64,000 nt of DNA from Lumbricus rubellus (taxonomy: Eukaryota > Annelida > Clitellata > Crassiclitellata > Lumbricidae), in assembly GCA_945859605.1 (NCBI GenBank), contig OX243819.1:7750927-7814926 (forward strand). The letters run 5' to 3'. The notes under the pieces are model-generated. The model was not told the DNA's origin. It did no database searches and saw nothing but the letters and a program-made list of their open reading frames with translations. Below, piece by piece: positions 49,001-61,243 of this stretch (positions within the stretch are counted from its first letter, which is position 1; each line of letters starts with the position of its first letter). A program made the position numbers and the translations under genes.

Positions 49001-52000
49001 CACAATTGCTCAGCACTTCGGCGTGAAACTCCGATGCAGTGTCCGCTCTGCATCGGGAGCGCCTCTGAGTAGAGAGCTTGAAGGGGCGCTATAACAAGTG
49101 CACATACATACATACATACACGCACAAGCAAATAGACACGCAAATACACATTAATGAATTTCAATTATATCGCATAGCAGCAGCAACCGTTTTGAACTGG
49201 ACAAAGTGGCTCTGAAGTTGGTTAGGTTGACATGAAAGATGGACAGGTTGGCTTGAGAAGTGGAAAGGCTGGCTTTGAAGATGGCAGGGTTTGCTCGAAA
49301 GATGCAAAGGTTGTTTCCAAGCATGCAGATATGGCTGCATGTACATACATACACACATGTAACACTGGCACTTTATGTCACACTAACAGTAGCACTCTAT
49401 ATCACACGTAACACTGGAAGTCTATCTTACACGTAACACTGGCACTTTATCTCGCACGTAACCCTGGCACATTATCTCACATGTAGCAATGGCACTCTAT
49501 GGCACACGCAGCACTGGCACTCTATATCACAAGTAACACTGGCACTCTATATCACAAGTAACACTGGCACTCTATCTCACAAGTAACACTGGCACTCTAT
49601 CTCACATGCAGCACTGGCACTCTATATCACAAGTAACACTGGCACTCTATCTCACAAGTAACACTGGCACTCTATATCACAAGTAACACTGGCACTCTAT
49701 CTCACATGTAACACTGGCACTCTATCTCACACGTAACACTGGCACTCTATATCACAAGTAACACTGGCACTCTATATCACAAGTAACACTGGCACTCTAT
49801 CTCACACGTAACACTGGCACTCTATATCACAACTAACACTGGCACTCTATCTCACAAGTAACACTGGCACTCTATCTCACATGTAACACTGGCACTCTAT
49901 CTCACACGTAACACTGGCACTCTATATCACAAGTAACACTGGCACTCTATATCACAAGTAACACTGGCACTCTATCTCACAAGTAACACTGGCACTCTAT
50001 ATCACAAGTAACACTGGCAATCTATCTCACAAGTAACACTGGCACTCTATCTCACATGTAACACTGGCACTCTATCTCACACGTAACACTGGCTCTCTAT
50101 CTCACAAGTAACACTGGCACTCTATCTCACACGTAACACTGGCACTCTATCTCACACGTAACACTGGCACTCTATCTCACACATAACAGTGGCACTCTAT
50201 ATCACACATAACAGTGGCACTCTATATCACAAGTAACACTGGCACTCTATCTCACAAGTAACACTGGCACTCTATATCACAAGTAACACTGGCACTCTAT
50301 CTCACATGTAACACTGGCACTCTATCTCACACGTAACACTGGCTCTCTATCTCACAAGTAACTCTGGCACTCTATCTCACATGTAACACTGGCACTCTAT
50401 CTCACACGTAACACTGGCACTCTATATCACAAGTAACACTGGCACTCTATATCACAAGTAACACTGGCACTCTATCTCACACGTAACACTGGCACTCTAT
50501 ATCACAACTAACACTGGCACTCTATCTCACAAGTAACACTGGCACTCTATCTCACATGTAACACTGGCACTCTATCTCACACGTAACACTGGCACTCTAT
50601 ATCACAAGTAACACTGGCACTCTATATCACAAGTAACACTGGCACTCTATCTCACAAGTAACACTGGCACTCTATATCACAAGTAACACTGGCAATCTAT
50701 CTCACAAGTAACACTGGCACTCTATCTCACATGTAACACTGGCACTCTATCTCACACGTAACACTGGCTCTCTATCTCACAAGTAACACTGGCACTCTAT
50801 CTCACACGTAACACTGGCACTCTATCTCACACGTAACACTGGCACTCTATCTCACACATAACAGTGGCACTCTATATCACACATAACAGTGGCACTCTAT
50901 CTCACACGTAACAGTGGCATTCTATCTCACATGTAACACTGGAACTCTATTTCACAAGTAACACTGGCACTCTATCTCACACGTAACACTGGCTCTCTAT
51001 CTCACAAGTAACACTGGCTCTCTATCTCACAAGTAACACTGGCACTCTATATCACACGTAACACTGGCTCTCTATCTCTATCTCACACGTAACACTGGCA
51101 CTCTATCTCACACGCAGCACTGGCACTCTATCTCACAAGTAACACTGACACTCTATCTCACAAGTAACACTGACACTATCTCACACATAACAGTGGCACT
51201 CTATGTCACACATAACAGTGGCACTCTATATCACACGTAACAATGGCACTCTATATCACTCTATTTCACAAGTAACACTGGCACTCTACCTCACAAATAA
51301 CACTGACACTCTATCTCACACGTAACAGTGGCATTCTATCTCACATGTAACACTGGAACTCTTCTCGCACATCCAGACAGATTATCTAGAAATATTTTAA
51401 CATGTAATCTCAACTTCATAAAAGGTGCTACGTAAATGTTCATCAAGAGTACGTTTGGAGAATAAATAATTTACCCTGTGTGTAGGCAGGCTTTAGGGAA
51501 ACGTTGAGAGAAGACGTCGGTATTCGTGCAGTCCTTCCAACAACAGAAACATGTCATTAGGTGGCTGAAAAAAATGGATATTAAACACTTATAAAACAAT
51601 TTATTTTTTACAACTCCAAGTCAAAGGAACTGCAATTAATACACTAAAATATTTATAACGCCTTCTCATGCACTTGGAGTGTGGACCTCAATTTTGAACA
51701 GTTCTCAATTGCATTAATATACTGTTTCATCTCTCTCTGTTCAGCAAACACTTACATAGTTAAGTAGCCATGCACATAAAGTATTTCTGATACATACAAG
51801 GCATCATAATAGTCAGGTGCACAACTGCAGACACAAAAACATACACAATTAAATATGCTTACAATTACAAGTATGTACCTGGACATTTGTTATAGACCAC
51901 ATAACACTATATACAGGACGCAATGTACAGGCGCAGAATTTTCATAGACGTGTAGGAGAAACCATCTGCTGCTTGAAATATATACAAACACACATATAGT

Positions 52001-55000
52001 GCATACATAAATACATACTTACATACACACTCACAGCACATACATAAACACATACATACATAAAAGCAAATATAACGTATGCACCTGGAATTTGTCTATG
52101 GCACAACTTGGTGCCTCAGATGTACATTTTGGCGAGACTTTGCACTGTTGCAAATTCGATTAATAATAATAATAACAATAATAATAATAATAATAATAAG
52201 TATCTCAGACCTGGAGTACTTGGAATTTGTCTATGGAAAACTTGGTGCCTCAGATGTATATTTTGGCGAGACATTGCACTGTTGCAAATTCATTTATTAA
52301 TAATAACAATAATAACAACAACAAAATATTAATAATAACAATGATAATAATAATAATAATAACAATAATTAGTATCTCAGAAAAAGTTTATGTGCACGGC
52401 TATGTAACAGTTCTAAGAATTTGCTGAACAATTTTGTAAGTCTCCGGATAATTGTTTGAAATCACGACCTCGGGGTCTGACATAAAAAATAATAGTAATA
52501 ACCATAATTTCACCAAAGGCTTCGGTGACCATTCAGTGCTTTAACGCTGTGGCCTACGCGGGATCTTTTGTTGCATAATAAGAATAAAAATAATAATATA
52601 GTGACACAGAAATGTCAAAGATGTTCATATGAAATAGAGCTTCACATACATAGATAAATAATAAATAAATACATACATTACAAGTAAATCATTTACAGCA
52701 TTTGGTAAGAAAATAGAAATAGAGAAGAACTGTAACAAAAAAAGAGCACTTGCTTCTAAACGAAAGAAATAGTGTTATTGTTACAAACCAGATGGCGTAC
52801 CATTGTTATGGATGAGATAGAGTGACACAGAGACATTAGTACTGAATGTTTTTAGTATGAGCTCATACCATTAGAAGATCACTTGTTTCCTAAACATCTG
52901 GCCGCTATCATCGTATGCTTGTCCTGTGTGCTTCATAACCAGCATCAAATTCTTGGCAGCTACAAATTAATTCAAAATCATTGCGAGTTAGTAGCACATA
53001 CCAATCATACCATCAATATTAATACCATGTTGTAATCATCAATATATAAAAAAAGTTATTCTCACTTTTTTGTAAGTTGACAGAGGCAGAATAATTAATT
53101 AAGGCTCATAGGATACAATGCATATGGTTTCAGAGTACTCGTGTCCATCATATTGCATAAGGGAACCCACAAACCTCAAGGCACTAAAGCGTTACTATGA
53201 TTATAATTCTCATTATTGTTAATATTAGTGCATTATTATTATTATTACTATGAGTAAAATTATTTATTCAAAGCAACATTTTTACAAGAAAAACTACAGG
53301 AAATGTTGATCATCATCATCATCGTAATCATCACCATGATTAATCACTATCATATCAAGTTGTATTAATTCGTGCCCTATAAATAGCTCTATTCATTCCC
53401 AGTCTTGGGCAGCCGTATAGTTCTTCTCTTGCAAATAAGCAAAAAGACAATGTAAATGTTCACATATATTTCAATAAAATATTAACATCTTAGTCACAAA
53501 AAGCCAATAAGCTATGTTCACGGACACTAACTCATTTACTTACTTTCGAAGATACTAATAGGCGGTAGGTCCAATCCATAGCTCTATTTTACTTCAATCA
53601 GGAGCGACCGTATTTGTTGACTGAGCTGCAAATCGGCGACCGAGCTGATGCACTCGTCTACCTACATAATAGTAATAACAGAAACACGTAAAGAGGGGAG
53701 AGCAATCCAAATGGCAGAAAATGATCCATGTGTACTTTTAAGTGCATGGCCAAAAAATAAACAGAAAAACACACATGAACAATTGTTTGAAAAACTACCC
53801 TCATGACTGATGCAACGTCCCCTATACTAATACAGCAACTACATACACGTAGCAGGCCAAACTATTTCATCACATCATCTGCTTCAAAGCATATAGAAAG
53901 CAATAAACCGTCAACAGAAGTTAACCATGCGTGTGAATAATGTGCAATTTTCTACCATGAAAAAACAAGCGTTTGAAACCCATTCTCGGTGAAATCCCAG
54001 ACTGGCTGCCCGTACTCCAAACAATATGGCCGTTAAAGAATGCAAAAAAATTTAGGCAAAACTCCGAACGGCGGTCCCAAATTATAACATTAAGTAAATC
54101 AACATGACGTGTCGTAATAGTGTGGTGTATTGGACGGGCGCATAGAAACGGTTACTTTTGCACTCCACACTTATGAAACGACCAGCTGGTCCACCGAAAT
54201 AGAAGCCGGAATAATGAGAAAGCACTTGAGAAATGGAAGCTGGATGAAGACCTTTTACAGGTGAAATGAAGGTGGATTGAGGAAAAAACGCAAGTGAAAT
54301 TTAAGCTGGATGAAGGTATTTTAAGATCTGAAATAGAAGCTGGATTGATGAATAATTGAACGTTTGAGAAATAGAGCCTGGATGATGGACATAATAAGTT
54401 AAATGGAAGGGTCCTTATAGGCGAAATAGAAACTGGATTGACGAAAATTAAACTTCAGAAATGGAAACTGGATTGTTGATGTCAGTGATCAATGTATTTC
54501 AGCATGCATCCAGCTTCCATTTAAGCTGGAATACCGTTTATCCAACTTTTTTTATCAAGCGTCCGTCAATCAAACGGTTTTCATCAATCCACCTTCTATT
54601 TCACCACACAACTTATTTAATTAAAGATCTCAGGAGATAGCCTATCGATTTCTTTAATTTTATCATTTGGGACCTCATTTAACAGTTGTTGTGTGACAAT
54701 TACAACATTTGACGATATAGACTATATATTTTAATTTGGGACCGCCGTTCGGAGTTTTGCCAAAATTTAGAGCGCGACCTATAGACGACATCGCAACGTG
54801 AGGGTCGGTTAGGGCTCAGGTTAGGCGTCGTGACGGTCGGTTAGGGTTAGTTTTAGGGTTAGTGCAGTCATTCTGCTGAAATTGAAGCTGAATTGATGAA
54901 CAATGTCGTCGATGGTCGTGCTCTAATTTTATTGCATTCGTTGGCAGCCATATTGTTTGGAGTACGGGCAGCCAGTATGGGATTTTACACTCATTCTCTT

Positions 55001-58000
55001 TCATTGTAGTCTGGTGTCAGGTCGGGAGCGCCTCTGAGGAGTTGTCTGAAGTGGCGCTATATAAATGCACAATTACAATTACATCCATGATAAGCGCCAC
55101 CGCACTCTTAGATACAGTCCGCACTGAAGTAGATACAACCATACCAAAACCACAGTAACGCATGAAAATAATGTAAGTTCGTACCAAAAAACACAAGCGG
55201 AAGGGTTGAATTTCATTTTGCTGCATTATTCGACGACATTGAAGGAAATTTGTAAAAACCGAAGTAACACAAATTGCGCCAATAGCCATTTTGGACCGTT
55301 TCCGCTAGGTTCAACATTGCTTTAGCGCATTTTTAAATCAGTCACTAGGACACACTATAGGCCTAATATTAATTGATATTCATTCTCTGATAAAACGTCT
55401 GCAAACGCACTGCGCTGTAACCTTAGAAAATTTATGCGCCACTCGAAAGCCAAGCTCAGGGCACCAGCTTATTCTCGAGCGCTGTCTAATCACAAGGGCT
55501 GTTCAAAAGAGTAGTCCGAAAGTAGTTGTACATAGATAGGGCCTAATCGTCGTAATTGCCAACCACCCACCACGGTTCATTTGACTCAAGAGTCCTCCGT
55601 CTATTATCCTTCAGGCTTTTTACTGAAAACTGGTCTCACCTCTTCAAGATTCATTCTCAGACTCATCCAGACGTCCATTTTCAATATCCGGCCCTACAAA
55701 GGAGCACCATCCAAAACAGCTGCTTATTCCGAGCTGATGGGCAACAACTCCGCCACTGTTTGTACTCTGACAGTACCAAACCAAAGACTGGTTAAAGGGG
55801 AGAGCAACTTTAGACATATTTTCAATGGCATTGTCGTTAAACAGCAAAAACCGAGCTCGGACCTCCATTTGACTAGGCCTAGGCCTACTCTTTGAACGAC
55901 ATAATTTATTTGGTTCAACTGCAGATCTCTTGAATGAGCCGGTGCCCTTGCACTAGTCTTGCTAATGAGTGGTACTTTATAAGTTTGAAAATCGTGCCTA
56001 CTATTTATTCAATTACTCGACCGACTGACCCCATTCCATTTTCCGAATTCCCCATCCAACCCCCACCCTTTGAAGTAAATATTAGCTTCTCGCCCAACCC
56101 ACCCCCCAACGTCGCCCCCACCCTATACCCACCCCGGTCCCGCCCCATACTCCACCCGTCTCCAGCCCTCCCCACCCACCCCTTCTCTTCCCAACCCACC
56201 CCACCAAACTCCTCCGTTTCGAGTAAATTTTAGTTTTTATCCCACGCACCCAGCAACGTCGCCCCACACTGGCCTCACCTTAGCCCCACGCCATATCCCA
56301 CCCAAAACCCAACACCCATCCTCCACCCTGTCCCGCCACGCACCCACCGAATTCATAAACAATGAAGAAAATTTAGTCTACTCGCCTCATTCGGGCGTCC
56401 AAGCCTCAAACCACCCCATATAAACTCTGGACCACCCCAAACCCGTTCCAACTTCATGTCCCATCAAATTCCATCCCGTTGCTGCTATAGTGCAAACCCT
56501 TTTTACGCTTTTGGGAGTATGCTGGCAGTCTAACAAAGAATATTCTTACTGACTTACTTACTTAACCGATTCGGCTAAACAGCATCGCGTACCAGATGAG
56601 CGTTAATGTCCTACTTTACACATGGCCGTGCCAACTGGGCATCCTGTCTACTTTTTCTGATATCTATTATTAAATCGATTTTTTATATTACGGTAATCAT
56701 TGGCGCATGTTTTACTTATTCCTTGTGGAATTTTTTTTCCAAAATGGCCGCATGCCACAGCGTGGCTAAGGCCCATCATCGTGCTCGCGCGGATGAAGGA
56801 TGACACCTGGTGTATTCATGCGCCAATTCAGCAGTTGCAAACCTGCTTTAATAATGCCGTACACGTTTATTCTCATACATAAGAATAAACATGGACAGCA
56901 TAATTTATCAAATGTTGACTAGCGGGCTTTCTAAAATTATTTCAAAAACTTATAGTGGCAAAATTAGCAAGACTGTGCCTGGCCTATTTTTAACATGGAA
57001 CCATACAAAGGTATAGTTAGAAGTAATTTGTGGAAGTTAACGTATAGACTCCGTTACATAGCAGCGTGGTCCAGATTAACCGCAGCGAGGCTTAGGCGCA
57101 TAATTGTTCTCAGCGGAAGAGGCATGACTCACTTGGCGTATTCATGCGCTATGCTAACGCCTATTGAACAGTTGCAAACTTGCTTTAATAGTGCTGTAAA
57201 AGTTTATTCTCATATACGAAAACATTACATAATTGATAAAATGTTGAATAGCTTGCTTTCTAAAATTATTTCACAAATTTATAGTCGCAAAATTCGCAAG
57301 ACTTTGCGTGGACTATATTAAACATGGAACAGTACAAAGATATAGTTAGAAGTAATGGGTGGAAGTTAACTTATAGACTACGTTAGATAAGAGCGTGGAC
57401 CAGATTAACGTTGTTTAATATGTTAGAAATTGGCCTAGATAAGAGGCCTTGACGTTGTCTAAGTTGTAAAGTACATAGTAGTATGTAGACAGGGACTATA
57501 CGTACTGAAGTACTTCAGGCGGTAACGTTGTAATATTAAGAGTGTACAATGTTGCTGCCGATTCCTGGATGGTCTCCCATCCGGGAAAACGTATTTCATT
57601 CTACGACATGGCAGGCATATTTGGCACTGCATATTTGCGAACGGCTACACCCGAAAAGGCCGTCAATGGATTTAAGTGCAGTGGACTGTGGCCATTCGAT
57701 CCTGAGGTGTTCACTGACGACGACTTCCAGGCAGCAACAGTTACCGAAGAGGCACTGCCGGTCCCTCCGACTCCCACCGTCGTCCAGCCGGTGACTGCTG
57801 ATGCACCGTCGGTCCCTCCGACTCCCACCGTCGTCCAGCCGGTGACTGCTGATGCACCGTCGGTCCCTCCGACTCCCACCGTCGTTCAGCCGGTGACTGC
57901 TGATGCACCGTCGGTCCCTCCGACTCCCACCGTCGTTCAGCCGGTGACTGCTGATGCACCGTCGGTCCCTCCGACTCCCACCGTCGTTCAGCCGGTGACT

Positions 58001-61000
58001 GCTGATGCACCGTCGGTCCCTCCGACTCCCACCGTCGTTCAGCCGGTGACTGCTGATGCACCGTCGGTCCCTCCGACTCCCACCGTCGTTCAGCCGGTGA
58101 CTGCTGATGCACCGTCGGTCCCTCCGACTCCCACCGTCGTTCAGCCGGTGACTGCTGATGCACCGTCGGTCCCTCCGACTCCCACCGTCGTTCAGCCGGT
58201 GACTGCTGATGCACCGTCGGTCCCTCCGACTCCCACCGTCGTTCAGCCGGTGACTGCTGATGCACAGGCTTCTGCTCAACTGAGTGATGCTGAACGAGGT
58301 AGGTAACTTATTACATTTAGTGTTGCTTAGCCATTTGATTATTAGGCCTATTGTATTCGTTTATTAGTAGAATGTGACGAGAACCCGCGCCTACATTTAC
58401 ATCAATGCAGTTGATGATTGGTAGTTAGTCAAGTTAGAATTAAATTATGAGAAACACAGTGAATATAAGTTTGGGCCTGGTGAACATTTTCCTTTTAATT
58501 TTAAGTTTCTAAGTAGGCCATAGGCCTACTTTTTATATTGAACTTGATGTACTCTGGCCTTCTACATAAATGGTTTTGTGGATGTGTGCAATTGCAGCTC
58601 GGAGACTGATCTTGGCAATATCACCTCGTCCGAAGATCTCTGGTGTACGCTCTCGAACACGTAAAGCTGAATCTGCAACGCTTTTAACAGGATCGCCATA
58701 CAAGAATGAATTGGAAGACAAGTTGAAAGTCGCGGAAGCACGTTCTTCCGCCATTGCTTCCAAGGCCGCTGCGAAGAGTGCCGCTCTCATTAAGAGCCTG
58801 GAGTCAACGAAACAAAGGAAACGCAGTTCAAACGACGACCCACAGCCTTCGACGTCAACAACCGGACGGAAGAAAAGAGCGAAACTTCTTCCTAAAACCA
58901 AAACCGCAGCGAAACAAAGGAAACGCAGTTCAAACGACGACCCACAGCCTTCGACGTCAACAACCGGACGGAAGAAAAGAGCGAAACTTCTTCCTAAAAC
59001 CAAAACCGCAGCGGTGAGAAGTAAGAAGCGCAAAGCGACACACGATGATACCAGCAGTGAAGACGAGGAATGGCCATGCCTGATATGCGGCGAACCTTTC
59101 GCTAACAGCATGTCCCGTGAGAAATGGGTCCAGTGCCAACAGTGTGCGAAGTGGGCACACGAGGCTTGCACAGATGGTTGTTCCTATTTCACCTGCCCAA
59201 ACTGCGAGTCTGACTAGACTAGGCCTACTGCATTTTATAACTGTAGTTGGTATATGATGCATGTCCATTCCTGATCTTGGTTACTCGATTCACCTGATTC
59301 TTGTTGCCAAGTGTTTTTTAATTCTGACTGCTGCGGCTGCTGTGATAGTCTATCGAGTGAGCTGTGTCTTGTGAGCTGGGACTTGCTACGAGAGATCTAA
59401 TGGACATTATTGACAGTTTTTGTATTTTTTAATAGGCCTGGGACATTCTGCACGTATTCGGCTGTGCTTAGGTCACTTTCAGTGCATGTGTAGGCCTATT
59501 GGACTGTCTAATAAATCTTATGTGTTCTCATTTTTCAGCATTATAACTAAAGTTACACAGTGCGGGGTAAAACGCCCACCCATGGGCTTTTTGCCTCACA
59601 CGTGTGGGCCTTTTACCCCACCCACGGGGCAAGACGCCCTTTTTGGGTGTCGAAAGAAAATCATCCCCACACATTACTGATGCTGTAGATAGACATTATT
59701 ATGGTACTTTTATACAGCAAAATGAATGATGTATCTACCTGCACATATTTCATAGTTATAGTGTAATAACTTTTTGAGATATGACAATTGACCTGAAAAG
59801 TGGGCCTTTTGCCCCACTCTACCCTAACTTCTGTCTTTCTCTTCTTAATGACTTCACTTCTGTTGTTGCTGTCCGCTTCTGCTTCAAGCACTGGATGGTG
59901 GACTGGTGGTTGTGGTGGTGGTTGTGGTGGTGGTGGTGGTGGTAATTGTGGTGGTGGTGGTTGTGGTTGTGGTGGTGGTGGTGGTGGTGGTGGTGGTGGT
60001 GGTGGTGGTGGTGGTGGTGGTGGTGGTGGTGGTGGTGGTGGTGGTGGTGGGGGAGTTGAGACGACGCTTAAGCAATGGCATGAGATTTAGGGAGATATTA
60101 TAAATGGAAAAGGAAAGACATAATATTATAAAGACATGCATACTGCAGGCACATAATTATATCATACATCCATCTGTTCACACATGTATATAAACACGAA
60201 TACAGACATATACAGACATATACACACATACATAAACATAAACGCATGCTTATGCCATGCATCTAACGGTAATTCACGCAATTATAATTATTAGTTGAAT
60301 AATTCGAATGGCGGATTGTGATGACTCACTCTTGTGACTGTGAGAATGACTGTTGTTCATCTCTGTAGACATCAATGCGGAACTTCGTTTAAACGCTGTT
60401 GCTGCTGCTGCTGCTGCTGCTGCTGTTGCATCCCCTGCATTGACTTCACTCTTGTCCAGAGAAAAAGCGATCCGCTTACTCGTCGAACGAATATCTCTAC
60501 GATTTTCAAACACAAAATACACGAAGTTTGCTTATGCATGTAATGAGCTATTGTATAATGGTTTCCCTGAAATGGTAAAAGTAATAAATTAAGTTATACT
60601 TGGTAAAAAGTTTAATTGGTATGGCACTGCATGGTTTATGATTGCAACTCAATAATCGTATACCTTCTGCCCATGGTGCTGTCTCTGAATCCTTTGGCGA
60701 ATGGGTTGTGGTCAATCTTGAGCTGAGTTATCTGTTCGTTCTGATAAGCTGTCACTGCAATGAACGTCGTCTCTGGAAAGTTGAATGTGTTGAAGATGTT
60801 CCATCGCATGCTGAAGATGTCGTTTGCCTGGACGACGTGAACACGTGGCTGATACTTGTGCATCGAATTCAGGATTATCTAAACACAAAGTAGCAGGCAT
60901 ATAATAATTATATATGTATTGTGGAGCGCGGTGGTATAGTGGTGGCGTCGTTGCCTTGAAGCCGGAAGGTTGCGGGTTCAAATACACCTGAAGGCGCCGC

Positions 61001-61211
61001 GTAGGGACCTTGGGCAAGTCCTTCACTCGCAGTTGCTCAGCGCTTTGGCGTGAAACTCCGGTGCAGTGTCCGCGCTGCAGTCGGGAGCGCCTCTGGGTAG
61101 CGGTTGAGAGCTGGAAGAGGCGCTATAACAAGTGCGCATACAAACAAACAAATATAGACAGTATAACATTGGACATCAGCTGCAGTGATTTTTGATTCGT
61201 CTTTTATATAT

Positions 61212-61243
<32 letters not shown>

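Larger units (their letters stand above)
36468..57544. mobile_element. 21,077-bp TIR element (5'-CACTCT), inserted in the pogo transposase
   Basis: The transposase reading frame stops matching exactly at 36467 and resumes at 57547. Left end CACTCTAAATTCTACTACGT and reverse-complemented right end CACTCTTAATATTACAACGT, both continuing TACC, agree at 20 of 24 positions. TA at 36466-36467 and 57545-57546 is the target duplication. A 56-bp subterminal array follows the left end and a ~327-bp tandem repeat precedes the right. No transposase was recognised inside. Ends with CACT recall CACTA/EnSpm, but a TA duplication also fits Tc1/mariner, so the superfamily is open. It carries a spliced minus-strand gene. 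Confidence 0.8.
35458..59217 (+). pseudogene. pogo/Tigger-type DDE transposase, interrupted by a 21-kb insertion
   Basis: Cut-and-paste transposase. Parts: 35458-36467, 57547-58298, and after a GT-AG intron (58299-58597) 58598-59217 (TAG); 793 codons if the insertion is ignored. An N-terminal psq-type helix-turn-helix ([20 protein letters not shown]) is followed by a CENP-B-like region ([17 protein letters not shown]). The DDE_1 core has Asp181 (NMDETG), Asp290 (LDGHHSHKT) and Asp326 (QPLDRSYF), DD35D spacing. C-terminal features: [12 protein letters not shown], ten 17-residue Pro/Thr/Val repeats, and a PHD-like finger ([24 protein letters not shown]). The Tyr codon after SLKSG is split by the insertion, so the intact protein cannot be made unless 21 kb is spliced out. 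ATG 35458 follows an acceptor-like TTTTTAG. Confidence 0.9.
34908..59824 (+). mobile_element. 24.9-kb pogo/Tigger transposon carrying a nested 21-kb element
   Basis: TA target duplication at 34906-34907 and 59825-59826. The left end GGGTGGAGTGGGGCAAAAGG matches the reverse complement of the right end, GGGTAGAGTGGGGCAAAAGG; with TA included, 23 of 24 bases agree. Subterminal copies of a GGGGTGAAACGCCCA-like motif occur near both ends (34934-34950, 35276-35340, 59561-59650), as expected of transposase-binding sites. Without the insertion at 36468-57544 and its extra TA, the element is about 3.84 kb and encodes one transposase. It lies in T-box gene B intron 4, antisense to that gene. Confidence 0.9.

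Noticed and set aside
49360..51365. CRISPR-like regular direct repeats (also 19512-20402 and 36640-37235)
   Set aside because: Units are contiguous with no unique spacers, and the window is eukaryotic. They are minisatellites.
57596..58279. Minus-strand 227-codon ORF over the 51-bp repeats
   Set aside because: Shadow of the plus-strand transposase repeat; the unit length is a multiple of three.
57542..58306. Independent 254-residue protein gene
   Set aside because: Its start is the continuation of the pogo transposase after the insertion, and its end runs past a splice donor (GAG|GTAGGT). It is a transposase exon.
58570..59217. Independent PHD-finger gene
   Set aside because: An acceptor at 58597 and phase place it as the last exon of the pogo transposase; related transposases have the same C-terminal finger.
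59800..60141. Gly-rich, Val-rich and Thr-rich ORFs
   Set aside because: Translations of the (GGT)n microsatellite in T-box gene B intron 4.
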